DNA of 64,000 bases. It comes from Arenibacter antarcticus. Lineage in GTDB: Bacteria; Bacteroidota; Bacteroidia; Flavobacteriales; Flavobacteriaceae. Under the pieces are notes generated by a model that was not told the origin of the DNA, did not search any database, and saw only the letters and a list, made by a program, of their open reading frames with translations. The position numbers and the translations under genes were made by a program. Location: assembly GCF_041320605.1 (NCBI RefSeq), contig NZ_CP166679.1:4574001-4638000 (forward strand), in the 5' to 3' direction. The first letter of the stretch is position 1; every line of letters starts with the position of its first letter. Of this stretch, positions 44,947-53,650 are shown one piece after another.

Positions 44947-46341
44947 ATGGTAGGTTTATCAATATTAATAAAAATACTATTCCAAGAGAGGTCCCTATTA
45001 CTTCTAATAGCAATAAATATGATATTGAATAGCTGCGACCAAAAACAGTATAAAGAGGAGCATCAACTTACGAACGATCTATCCTATAATCACGATTTAG
45101 ACAATAACGATAATTTCTCGCCAGACGACCAATGGTTGGTGTACGATACCAGAACAGTCGAAGGCGGAATTGGGACCAATGGTAAGATTGAAAAAGTAAA
45201 GGTAGAGACTGGGGAAAAAAAAGTCCTTTACCAATTAAATCAAAATACAGTCTATGGTCCTGGGGTAGGTGCTGTCAGCTATAGTCATACCGATAACGAA
45301 GTCGTGTTTATCCACGGCCTTAAAAACTGTAGTCCAAATCAACCTTATGAGCAATGGCGAAGGACCGGGGTAATCGTCAATGACAACACCCCAAACCTAC
45401 CCATTTTTATGGATGCTAGGGATACTTCTATCCCTTTTACACCTGGGGCACTACGTGGAGGAACACACCGACATGAATTTAGCGGTGACGGGCAATGGAT
45501 TGGCTATACCTATAATGATGCCCTAATGAAAAAAATGGAAGACAAAACGGGACTTCCTTATAACCTAAGAACTATAGGCGTATCCAAAAAAAATATAACT
45601 GTAGCCGTTTCCCAAACCAATACGGGAGAAGATTTTTCTGGGGAGTGGTTTAGCGCCCTCGTTGTAACCGTAGTTCCCGATCCCTTACCGGGTAGCGACC
45701 AGATCAATAAGGCCACCGGTGACAGTTGGGTTGGACATTCCGGATATCAAAAAATAAATGGCGATCTTCAACGGGCCCGAGCCTTTATAGGTACGGTGAA
45801 AAACACCAAAGGAGTAGCCGTTGATGAAGTATTTATAGTGGATATCCCTGCCGACATCAGCATTGCAGGAATTGGTCCCTTGGAAGGCACGGCCACCACC
45901 ATGCCCTCTCCTCCAAAAGGTGCCCAACAACGAAGGCTGACCTTCACTGCCAAAAGAGATTTTCCCGGTTGTGAGGGAATTGTACGATCATCTTTTGATG
46001 GTAGTTTATTGGGTTTTGTCGCCAAGGACAATCAAAATATTAAACAGGTATTTACCCTATCACCAATTGGAGGCACGCCCCTTCAACAAACCTTTCATGC
46101 TACCAATGTGATGGGTGGAATTCGATGGCATCCAAAAAAAAATAGCTTGATATACATTTGGGACAATGCTTTAGTCCTACTAAAAATAGGGGATAAAAAG
46201 GGAGAAATAATAACGAAACCATCCACCAATCCGCCTACAAATCCGGTTTGGTCCCACAATGGTGAAAAAATTGCTTTTAACCGAAGTATTTCCAATAAAT
46301 CGGGGCACCCAATGAAGCAAATATTTACTGTCAATTTCTGA
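44947..46341 (+). CDS. DUF3748-family exported beta-propeller lipoprotein
   Basis: 464 residues. The N-terminus has a hydrophobic helix followed by IAINMILNSC, a lipobox with Cys30. The body is a beta-propeller: FSPDDQWLVYDTRTVEGG, GVGAVSYSHTDNEVVFIHG, the strongly conserved PFTPGALRGGTHRHEFSGDG and QWIGYTYNDALM, and a closing blade WSHNGEKIAFNRS. The GALRGGTHRHE core matches E. coli YidR and the DUF3748 family, whose function is unknown. TolB/WD40-like PD40 repeats would be detected as well. No partner gene is nearby. Confidence 0.82.
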   Translation: MVGLSILIKILFQERSLLLLIAINMILNSCDQKQYKEEHQLTNDLSYNHDLDNNDNFSPDDQWLVYDTRTVEGGIGTNGKIEKVKVETGEKKVLYQLNQNTVYGPGVGAVSYSHTDNEVVFIHGLKNCSPNQPYEQWRRTGVIVNDNTPNLPIFMDARDTSIPFTPGALRGGTHRHEFSGDGQWIGYTYNDALMKKMEDKTGLPYNLRTIGVSKKNITVAVSQTNTGEDFSGEWFSALVVTVVPDPLPGSDQINKATGDSWVGHSGYQKINGDLQRARAFIGTVKNTKGVAVDEVFIVDIPADISIAGIGPLEGTATTMPSPPKGAQQRRLTFTAKRDFPGCEGIVRSSFDGSLLGFVAKDNQNIKQVFTLSPIGGTPLQQTFHATNVMGGIRWHPKKNSLIYIWDNALVLLKIGDKKGEIITKPSTNPPTNPVWSHNGEKIAFNRSISNKSGHPMKQIFTVNF

Positions 46342-46585
46342 AATTCGACAGCCAACAATCGAGTCAGGTAAAAATTGAATATTTTATATGGGCGTTTCTC
46401 CTTACGCCTAGTGCCAGTGATTTAGATAATTTTCCATGACCCTTGGGTATTAATCACATTTGGATAAATTTATGGATCCTCTATCAAAAATAAGTTAAAA
46501 ACAAAGGCCTTATCCACAAAGTCCTATGAATACCATCAATTTTTACAACAAATCTCCTTACTTTTATCGATCTAAAAAAAATTAC

Positions 46586-47404
46586 ATGTCTGTCGCCAAA
46601 AAAGAATACAAAAGAGTTACTGTAAAATCGCTTGTTGATATGAAGCAAAACGGCGAGAAAATATCCATGCTGACCGCTTATGATTATTCTATGGCGAAAA
46701 TTGTGGACGCTGCCAATGTAGATGTAATATTGGTTGGCGATTCTGCCAGTAATGTAATGGCCGGTCATGAGACTACCCTACCCATCACCTTGGATCAAAT
46801 GATCTATCATGCTTCTTCCGTAATTCGGGCAGTGCACAGGGCACTTGTTGTTGTAGATATTCCTTTTGGCAGTTATCAAAGTGACCCTAAGGAGGCTTTG
46901 CGATCTGCTATTCGCATCATGAAAGAAAGTGGAGCCCATGCCGTAAAAGTTGAGGGCGGACAAGAAATTAAGGAGTCTGTTAAGCGAATTTTAAACGCAG
47001 GTATTCCCGTAATGGGGCATTTAGGCCTTACTCCACAGTCTATTTACAAATTTGGCACCTACACCGTTAGGGCAAAAGAAAAGGACGAGGCACAAAAATT
47101 AAAGGATGATGCCAAAATGCTGGAAAAAGCAGGTTGTTTTGCCATTGTCCTCGAAAAAATCCCCGCTACACTGGCCAAAGAGGTAGCAGAAAGTGTTTCT
47201 ATCCCCATAATAGGCATAGGTGCGGGTAATGGAGTAGATGGACAAGTATTGGTGGTGCATGATTTATTGGGAATTACACAAGAATTTAATCCTAGATTTT
47301 TACGTAGATACCTAAATCTTTACGAAGAAATGAGCAATGCCATTTCTCAATATGTAGAAGACGTAAAAACTAAGGACTTCCCTAACGATGAAGAACAGTA
47401 CTAG
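46586..47404 (+). CDS. panB: 3-methyl-2-oxobutanoate hydroxymethyltransferase
   Basis: About 272 residues from the ATG at 46586, which yields [20 protein letters not shown]. An upstream in-frame ATG at 46526 adds 20 residues with no family resemblance. Family motifs: [29 protein letters not shown] (metal-binding aspartates), [21 protein letters not shown] (active-site glutamate region), GHLGLTPQS and [17 protein letters not shown]. It makes ketopantoate from 2-oxoisovalerate and methylenetetrahydrofolate, the first step to pantothenate and coenzyme A. The pseudouridine synthase gene follows after 53 bp. panC and panD are not in the window. Confidence 0.94.
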   Translation: MSVAKKEYKRVTVKSLVDMKQNGEKISMLTAYDYSMAKIVDAANVDVILVGDSASNVMAGHETTLPITLDQMIYHASSVIRAVHRALVVVDIPFGSYQSDPKEALRSAIRIMKESGAHAVKVEGGQEIKESVKRILNAGIPVMGHLGLTPQSIYKFGTYTVRAKEKDEAQKLKDDAKMLEKAGCFAIVLEKIPATLAKEVAESVSIPIIGIGAGNGVDGQVLVVHDLLGITQEFNPRFLRRYLNLYEEMSNAISQYVEDVKTKDFPNDEEQY

Positions 47405-47457
47405 TCGCTACAAATAGTCGGCAAGAAATCTATTTAAACCCTTTATCCAGATCCGCA

Positions 47458-48165
47458 GTGTCAGTAGACGTACAGAAAGAACATTCCAACCCCTCCAATT
47501 TACAGGTAATCTTTGAGGACAATCACCTAATTGCCATAAATAAAAGGGCGGGCGATATTGTACAGGGAGATAAGACCGGAGATACTCCCTTAAGTGAAGT
47601 GGTTAAAGAATACTTGAAAATTAAACACAATAAGCCTGGTAACGTTTACCTTGGTGTGGCCCATAGACTGGACAGGCCCACCACTGGTATAGTCGTATTT
47701 GCAAAAACCTCAAAGGCATTGCCCAGGTTAAATAAGTTATTTGCGGAAAAGGACGCTAAAAAAACCTATTGGGCCATTGTTAAAAAATATCCGGAAAAGG
47801 AAAATGACACCTTAGTGCATTGGTTAAAGCGCAATCCGAAACAAAATAAATCTTACGCCCATAAAAACGAGGTGCCAGACAGTAAGAAGGCAATTTTAGA
47901 CTATTTAGTCGTGAAGAAACTGGACCGTTATACTCTTTTAGAAATCGATTTAAAAACAGGGAGGCACCATCAGATCCGATCACAGTTAGCAGCATTGGGA
48001 TGCCCTATAAAAGGAGATTTAAAATATGGTTCGGACAGGAGTAATAAAGATGGCAGTATACATTTACATGCCAGAAAATTAACCTTTGTTCATCCTGTTA
48101 AAAAAGAGCTTTTAGAGTTAGTTGCCCCCTTACCCAAGGAGAGCCTATGGGACGCATGTATGTAA
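47458..48165 (+). CDS. RluA-family pseudouridine synthase
   Basis: About 235 residues from a GTG at 47458. The catalytic motif is HRLDRPTTG (near residues 70-78), the aspartate being the nucleophile. Other signs are VIFEDNHLIAINKRAGDIVQGD at the start, and KTGRHHQIRSQLAALGCPIKGDLKYG toward the end. The N-terminal S4 domain of RluC/RluD is missing, so it belongs to the shorter RluA branch that modifies specific rRNA or tRNA uridines. The target site is not predictable. It ends 9 bp before the convergent end of the helical-repeat gene. Confidence 0.9.
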   Translation: MSVDVQKEHSNPSNLQVIFEDNHLIAINKRAGDIVQGDKTGDTPLSEVVKEYLKIKHNKPGNVYLGVAHRLDRPTTGIVVFAKTSKALPRLNKLFAEKDAKKTYWAIVKKYPEKENDTLVHWLKRNPKQNKSYAHKNEVPDSKKAILDYLVVKKLDRYTLLEIDLKTGRHHQIRSQLAALGCPIKGDLKYGSDRSNKDGSIHLHARKLTFVHPVKKELLELVAPLPKESLWDACM

Positions 48166-48174
48166 TATTTAAGT

Positions 48175-49719
48175 TTATCTGGTATTGGATGCTGCCTTCT
48201 CCCGTATAACTTGTGCAACTGGTTTATTCTGTAAGTGGCTTTCCAACCAAGAAATTATATCCAAGTACAAGAAAGCTCGTTTTTCATATGGATGGTTTTC
48301 ATATTTTTTTAATTCTATATAAAGCTTTTGGAATTCATTAGGTAATTCATGGGGAAAAATATCTCCCAAACGTCTTAAAAATTTGAGCATTTCCTTCTGT
48401 ACCGCATGGAGGTCGTTCATTTTCAACAAAAACTTATAAGTGCTCTTTAGTTGAACCTCCAAATGGTAATCCATACCGGCTTCATAGTGCGCTATTAAAC
48501 TTAAAACCCTAGAAAAACACATGAGATCCTCGCGCATTTTCAGGTTCTTATTGTTAATGATACGTTTTAAATATTGTATACAGGTCTTATTGTCTCCCAC
48601 TCCAAAATAGAGACAGGCAATTTTGTAATACAGTATCATAATATGGTGTTCGTCTATCCGATCCTTGTGTTTGCCAATCCCATATTCTATAATTTTAACC
48701 AGATATAACCCCTTTTCAAAATTCCCTTCCATAAAATGAAGGTTCAACTTGTTGGAATTGATATAGATAAAAGCAAGTGACGCAATATTGTCATTGGCAG
48801 GAAAATCTTTACTGACCACAATTTCCTCCAATTGCTCCAATGTCTCTTTAAACTGAGAGCTATACTTAACATAGAATAAGGATTCCAACAAATAATGGTT
48901 CCCTTTTAGAAAGAATACTGGGTTAAGATGAATCATCTCCTTGTTCTCGTAAAATAGGTCCACCCATTTACTAGAATACTTATAACAGGACAAAAAATCT
49001 TGGGTTAAGAAACTATACCAAAGATGGGCCTTATATAACCATAATTTTTCACGAAAGCCAAGATCTTTCAATTTGACTTTAGGCAGGTGCTTATCGAAAT
49101 ATTTCTTCACCCTTATAAAATCCTCGTCGCTACGTACATAGCCTATTTTAAGCATTTGTCCGTATAATTGTAAGGAGAGGTTTGAAAGCTTACTAGTCAT
49201 TACATTTTGTTCCGATAATTGCTTTGCCTGTACCGCAAGCTCATCTGCCCTATCGGGAATACTTCGGGTAATGTATTGGGTCTCAATAACTTTTTCCAGT
49301 TCCACAATCTCATAGGCTACGTTCTTCTCCTCATTTTCTATAGCAGTAGCCTTCGCCTTATCCAAAATTTTTAAACTTTGTTTATATAGGCCTTTTTGAT
49401 AAAGTATAGTGGCGAAATCCAACTGCTCCCTTAACTGCACCCTTATGTTCTGGTTAACTGGATTTAGTCTAAGGCTCACTAGAATCTGTTTGTACAAATG
49501 TGCCTTAAGATTGGACAATTGGGCTTTTTTAACAATGCCATTTTCTAGTATTAACTTTTCATCATAGACCTTAATTTTGTCCAATAAATTAAATAGTGCC
49601 AAAAATTTCGCATCGGTATTAACGCCCAAGCGACCAACGTATAATTTAAACTGACGTTTTTCTGACTTTGAAAGCGATTTAACCAAAACAAATAACGCAT
49701 CTTTATGAGCATTTGTCAT
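48175..49719 (-). CDS. Hypothetical alpha-helical repeat protein
   Basis: 514 residues, no signal peptide. It starts with KDALFVLVKSLSKSEKRQFKLY and is built of amphipathic helices rich in Lys, Leu and Tyr throughout (YQKGLYKQSLKILDKAKATAIEN, KIACLYFGVGDNKTCIQYLKRI), resembling TPR or related helical solenoid repeats. No catalytic motif is seen. I know of unannotated flavobacterial proteins of this appearance. A scaffold role is the only general suggestion. It is transcribed against both the pseudouridine synthase gene (ends meet) and leuA (divergent). Confidence 0.65.
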   Translation of the reverse strand: MTNAHKDALFVLVKSLSKSEKRQFKLYVGRLGVNTDAKFLALFNLLDKIKVYDEKLILENGIVKKAQLSNLKAHLYKQILVSLRLNPVNQNIRVQLREQLDFATILYQKGLYKQSLKILDKAKATAIENEEKNVAYEIVELEKVIETQYITRSIPDRADELAVQAKQLSEQNVMTSKLSNLSLQLYGQMLKIGYVRSDEDFIRVKKYFDKHLPKVKLKDLGFREKLWLYKAHLWYSFLTQDFLSCYKYSSKWVDLFYENKEMIHLNPVFFLKGNHYLLESLFYVKYSSQFKETLEQLEEIVVSKDFPANDNIASLAFIYINSNKLNLHFMEGNFEKGLYLVKIIEYGIGKHKDRIDEHHIMILYYKIACLYFGVGDNKTCIQYLKRIINNKNLKMREDLMCFSRVLSLIAHYEAGMDYHLEVQLKSTYKFLLKMNDLHAVQKEMLKFLRRLGDIFPHELPNEFQKLYIELKKYENHPYEKRAFLYLDIISWLESHLQNKPVAQVIREKAASNTR

Positions 49720-49866
49720 CGTAATAAAAAAGGTTTATATGATTGATAATCAGTGTTTTAACTACTATAAAAAGTTCATCACCATTGTAAATATTCAATT
49801 TAATCCACAACGATGGAACCTAATGGTCCTATATTCGTATTGCGCCTATAAAATTACGTAAATATA

Positions 49867-51039
49867 ATGAGCAAAGATAAGGTACATATATTTGATACAA
49901 CGCTAAGGGATGGGGAACAAGTACCCGGATGTAAATTGGATACAGAGCAAAAATTAATCATAGCCGAGAGATTAGATCTTTTGGGAGTTGATGTAATTGA
50001 AGCTGGTTTTCCTATTTCCAGTCCAGGGGATTTTAATTCAGTTCATCAAATTTCTAAATTAGTTAAAAATGCTATAGTATGCGGGCTTACCCGTGCCGTT
50101 AAAAAAGATATTGAAGTAGCAGCCCAGGCCTTACAAATGGCAAAAAGACCAAGAATTCACACTGGGATTGGCACTTCAGATTCACATATTAAATTCAAGT
50201 TCAATTCCAATAAGGAGGCCATTATTGAAAGGGCCGTAGCTGCAGTAAAATACGCGAAGACCTTTGTGGAAGATGTGGAATTTTACGCAGAAGATGCCGG
50301 AAGAACAGATAACGAGTTTTTGGCAAGGGTTTGTGAAGCTGTGATAAAGGCTGGTGCAACCGTTTTAAACATTCCAGATACCACGGGATATTGTCTGCCA
50401 GATGAATATGGGGCAAAAATAAAATATTTAAAAGAGAACGTTACTGGTATACACAAAGCAATTCTATCTTGCCACTGCCATAATGATCTTGGATTGGCCA
50501 CAGCCAACTCCATTGCAGGGGTCATTAACGGAGCCAGACAAATAGAATGCACCATCAATGGTATTGGTGAAAGGGCAGGGAATACTTCTTTGGAAGAGGT
50601 AGTAATGATTCTAAGACAGCATCCTACTCTAAATCTTGATACTAATATAAACAGTAAATTATTATATGATACCAGTCAAATGGTATCTCAAAAAATGGGT
50701 GTATTGGTACAGGCTAATAAAGCCATCGTTGGTGCCAATGCCTTTGCCCATAGTTCGGGAATCCATCAGGATGGGGTTATTAAAAATAGGGAAACCTACG
50801 AAATCATAAATCCAGCCGATGTTGGTGTCAACGAATCCTCCATTGTCCTAACAGCCAGAAGTGGAAGAGCAGCATTGGCATACCGTGCTAAAATTGTAGG
50901 TTATGAACTTACAAAAACCCAATTAGACCTAGTTTATCAAGAGTTTTTAAAGTTCGCTGACAGGCAAAAGGAAATTTTGGACAAGGACATCCATGACATT
51001 ATTGTAAAAAGTGGTATTTCAATTGAAAGCATTGCATAA
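49867..51039 (+). CDS. leuA: 2-isopropylmalate synthase, short form
   Basis: 390 residues. [12 protein letters not shown] (about residues 10-21), which binds metal and substrate, and [15 protein letters not shown] with the second metal histidines (about 198-212) define the family. [17 protein letters not shown] follows. It joins 2-oxoisovalerate and acetyl-CoA at the start of leucine synthesis. The protein ends near residue 390, where the regulatory LeuA dimer domain of long (about 520-residue) enzymes would begin; leucine feedback through that domain is therefore absent. Homocitrate or citramalate synthase cannot be fully excluded. The leuB gene begins on the next base after the stop. leuC and leuD are absent from the window. 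Confidence 0.85.
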   Translation: MSKDKVHIFDTTLRDGEQVPGCKLDTEQKLIIAERLDLLGVDVIEAGFPISSPGDFNSVHQISKLVKNAIVCGLTRAVKKDIEVAAQALQMAKRPRIHTGIGTSDSHIKFKFNSNKEAIIERAVAAVKYAKTFVEDVEFYAEDAGRTDNEFLARVCEAVIKAGATVLNIPDTTGYCLPDEYGAKIKYLKENVTGIHKAILSCHCHNDLGLATANSIAGVINGARQIECTINGIGERAGNTSLEEVVMILRQHPTLNLDTNINSKLLYDTSQMVSQKMGVLVQANKAIVGANAFAHSSGIHQDGVIKNRETYEIINPADVGVNESSIVLTARSGRAALAYRAKIVGYELTKTQLDLVYQEFLKFADRQKEILDKDIHDIIVKSGISIESIA

Positions 51040-52158
51040 ATGAATCTAAAAATTGCAGTTTTAGGGGGAGATGGAATTGGACCTGAGGTTTTGGCCCAGT
51101 CCATAAAATGTCTACGTGCCGTAGAGGAAACCTTCCACCATCATTTTACCTTTACGGAGGGAGACATAGGTGCCGTGGCCATGGAAAAATATGGTAAGCC
51201 CTTACCAGAAGCTACAACAGCACTCTGCAGGGCGTCAGACTCCATCCTTTTTGGTACTATTGGTACCCTAAAATACGATGAGAACCCTAGTGCCAAGGTA
51301 CGTCCAGAACAGGGCCTACTTCAATTGAGACAAGAGCTGGAACTATTCGCCAACATTAGACCTGTAAAAGTCTTTCCTACACTGGTAAACAAATCGCCCT
51401 TAAAAAAGCATGTCATTTTCGGAACCGATTTCATTATCTATAGGGAGCTGACCGGAGGAATATATTTTGGGGAGAAAAAATTGAGCAAAGACGGTACCTT
51501 AGCTTCAGACCTATGTGAGTATTCCGAAAAAGAAATCAGTAGGATTGCCCATTTCGCATTTAAGGCCGCCAAAAATAGAAGAAAGAAATTAACCTTGGTA
51601 GACAAGGCTAACGTCTTGGAAACTTCTCGACTATGGCGTAAAGTAGTTTCCAAAATTGGGGAAAGTTATCCAGAGGTACAACTGGAATACCTTTTTGTGG
51701 ATAATGCTGCCATGCAGATGATGCTACATCCAAATCATTTTGATGTTATATTAACGGATAATATGTTTGGGGACATCCTTTCTGACCAAGGGAGCGCAAT
51801 ATGTGGTACCAAAGGATTATTGCCTTCTGCCTCTATAGGGAACGATCATGCCATGTTTGAACCTTTTCACGGATCATACCCGCAAGCGGAAGGAAAGAAC
51901 ATTGCCAATCCTGTTGCCTCAATACTATCTACCGCAATGATGCTGAGTCATTTTGGATTACATGAGGAATCTAGGTCGGTTGTGACCGCTGTGGATAAAT
52001 CTATGAGAAAACAAATAGTTACCCAGGATCTTAATGTCTCCAGCAAGTATGGCACCAATGAGGTAGGCGATTTTATCGCCGCAAACATCATAGATTCGGA
52101 AGATAATTACAATTACAATTACGAAAATATTGGACTGGGGAAATCTACCATTATATAA
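51040..52158 (+). CDS. leuB: 3-isopropylmalate dehydrogenase
   Basis: 372 residues. It starts NLKIAVLGGDGIGPEVLAQS. The LeuB-type substrate loop is LLQLRQELELFANIRPVKV (about residues 88-106), with the arginines that bind isopropylmalate. Further signs are LVDKANVLETSRLWR and the metal aspartates in DVILTDNMFGDILSDQGSA. It oxidises and decarboxylates 3-isopropylmalate to 2-oxoisocaproate with NAD. The start directly abuts the leuA stop, so translation is coupled. The last 20 residues (with NYNYNYEN) extend beyond the usual end. The gene ends 23 bp before a convergent lipoprotein gene. Confidence 0.9.
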   Translation: MNLKIAVLGGDGIGPEVLAQSIKCLRAVEETFHHHFTFTEGDIGAVAMEKYGKPLPEATTALCRASDSILFGTIGTLKYDENPSAKVRPEQGLLQLRQELELFANIRPVKVFPTLVNKSPLKKHVIFGTDFIIYRELTGGIYFGEKKLSKDGTLASDLCEYSEKEISRIAHFAFKAAKNRRKKLTLVDKANVLETSRLWRKVVSKIGESYPEVQLEYLFVDNAAMQMMLHPNHFDVILTDNMFGDILSDQGSAICGTKGLLPSASIGNDHAMFEPFHGSYPQAEGKNIANPVASILSTAMMLSHFGLHEESRSVVTAVDKSMRKQIVTQDLNVSSKYGTNEVGDFIAANIIDSEDNYNYNYENIGLGKSTII

Positions 52159-52181
52159 AATATTCCCCAAGCCCCCATTTT

Positions 52182-53417
52182 CTACTTTTCAGCCAATAAT
52201 TGATCCATATAAGTGTAAAAATCTCTTTTAAAACTACTATAATGGTTCCCTGTAGCGGGACCATTAAATCCACTATGGATTTTCCTGACCACTCCTTTTC
52301 TATCCAACATTATTGTAGTGGGGTAGGATAGTATATGGTTTAACATTGGGAGTTTATCCTCGGCTAAGGATTTATCGGAACTAGCGTACTGTGCTAATAA
52401 AACGGGGTACTTCACGCCGATTCTTTTTACCAGTCTGTCAATCGCCTTAAAGGCCGCTTCCGGCGTTTTTGCGTATTCAAAGGCCAAAGCCACTACGCTG
52501 ACATCCTTATTCTCATTGTCCTTCAAATATTCTACCAAAAATTTGGTTTCATCTAAACAATTGGGGCACCAGGTTCCCATAATTTGCACTACAACTACCT
52601 TATTCTCAAATTCTGGATCGTCTAGAGACACCATCTTTCCAGATGCATCAGGGAAGGAAAACTCCAACTTGTCATATCCCTTTTTTAAAAAGGTCACTCC
52701 ATCTCCAAGCGGCAACTCAAAATTTTCATTCCTTAATGCCGTAAAAGGCGCCATATAATGATTCCCAGAATAAAATTCACCCTCCATAATGCTATCTGAA
52801 ACCTTCGCCGCAAACAAATAGGCATGGGCTCCATCAAAAGTAGAGAGCTTAACGGAATCACCTTGAAGCACTCCCTCCAGGTACCTATAATCCCCTGTTG
52901 CCGTCCTAAAAGTTCCACGAACCTTATTACCTATCTGTTTAAATATTCCTTTAGCCATATAACTATCCTCGGTATTGGGGCTAAATTCTGCTTCCCAATC
53001 ACCTGTTATATTGTACTCTGGTGTCTTACCATCGGCAAACCGCTCGTTTATTCCAAAAATGGCACTAAAAGGCACTACCCTATCCAAAGATTCTATTACA
53101 AAAACGCCATTAATACTATCTGGCGTAAATTTCCCAGCAATATAACCTTCAAAAACCGGTAGTTTTATTACAATGGAATCCTTTTTAACTGTAATCTCAT
53201 CTACATATATTATCTCCTCTGCATTGTAAAGCTCTAGGGTGTATTTTCCTTTTTCATCAAGAATCATTTTAAAATTAAAAGGCAAGTATTTATCATTCAA
53301 GGTTTGGAGCTCTGCCAACCAGAATCCCTCCTTTAAATTAGAATTTTGGGGAGCTACACAAGAAAGCATTAATAACATCAAGGAAGAAACTAGAGCAATT
53401 CGATTTTTGGTATACAC
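52182..53417 (-). CDS. TlpA-like thioredoxin-fold lipoprotein
   Basis: 411 residues. The signal peptide ends LMLLMLSC (Cys20 lipidated). Residues about 25-235 have the beta-rich, extracytoplasmic character seen in two-domain TlpA-like proteins of Bacteroidota. The redoxin domain at about 265-410 holds the active site GTWCPNC (near 281-287), with intact CxxC, and the cis-proline strand SYPTTIMLD. It should reduce or isomerise disulfides or take part in cytochrome maturation outside the cytoplasm. A TAGTTTTG -7-like element (plus 53452-53459) lies 35 bp before the ATG without an upstream match. Confidence 0.88.
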   Translation of the reverse strand: MYTKNRIALVSSLMLLMLSCVAPQNSNLKEGFWLAELQTLNDKYLPFNFKMILDEKGKYTLELYNAEEIIYVDEITVKKDSIVIKLPVFEGYIAGKFTPDSINGVFVIESLDRVVPFSAIFGINERFADGKTPEYNITGDWEAEFSPNTEDSYMAKGIFKQIGNKVRGTFRTATGDYRYLEGVLQGDSVKLSTFDGAHAYLFAAKVSDSIMEGEFYSGNHYMAPFTALRNENFELPLGDGVTFLKKGYDKLEFSFPDASGKMVSLDDPEFENKVVVVQIMGTWCPNCLDETKFLVEYLKDNENKDVSVVALAFEYAKTPEAAFKAIDRLVKRIGVKYPVLLAQYASSDKSLAEDKLPMLNHILSYPTTIMLDRKGVVRKIHSGFNGPATGNHYSSFKRDFYTYMDQLLAEK

Positions 53418-53600
53418 TTTTAAATATGTCTTTAGGGTTATTGTTCAGGAACAAAACTACAATATAGGTCTCAAACTTTTAAAGGTTGACTACTAGAATT
53501 CTAATTTCAAGTTTCAGGTAAATTTAAAATCGCACGATCCTAGGTTTAAAAGTACAAAAGACATAGCTATAAAAAATAAGACAATTCAATGCGCTACCTG

Positions 53601-53631
53601 TTGAATGTCTACTTGCATTGTTTTATATTTG
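53601..53631 (+). promoter_or_regulatory. Housekeeping promoter of pheT
   Basis: TTG at 53601-53603, 20 nt, then TATATTTG at 53624-53631, an exact fit to the Bacteroidota consensus. Transcription would start about 15 nt before the pheT ATG. Confidence 0.8.
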
Positions 53632-53650
53632 ACCTCTCTAAAAATAAGCA

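Noticed and set aside
49720-49866. Leucine leader peptide or attenuator ahead of leuA
   Set aside because: I found no short frame rich in leucine codons and no pair of alternative hairpins in the gap.
52136-52169. Hairpin TGGGGAA/TTCCCCA at the end of leuB as terminator
   Set aside because: Only seven pairs, a 20-nt loop, partly inside the coding region, and no T run after it.
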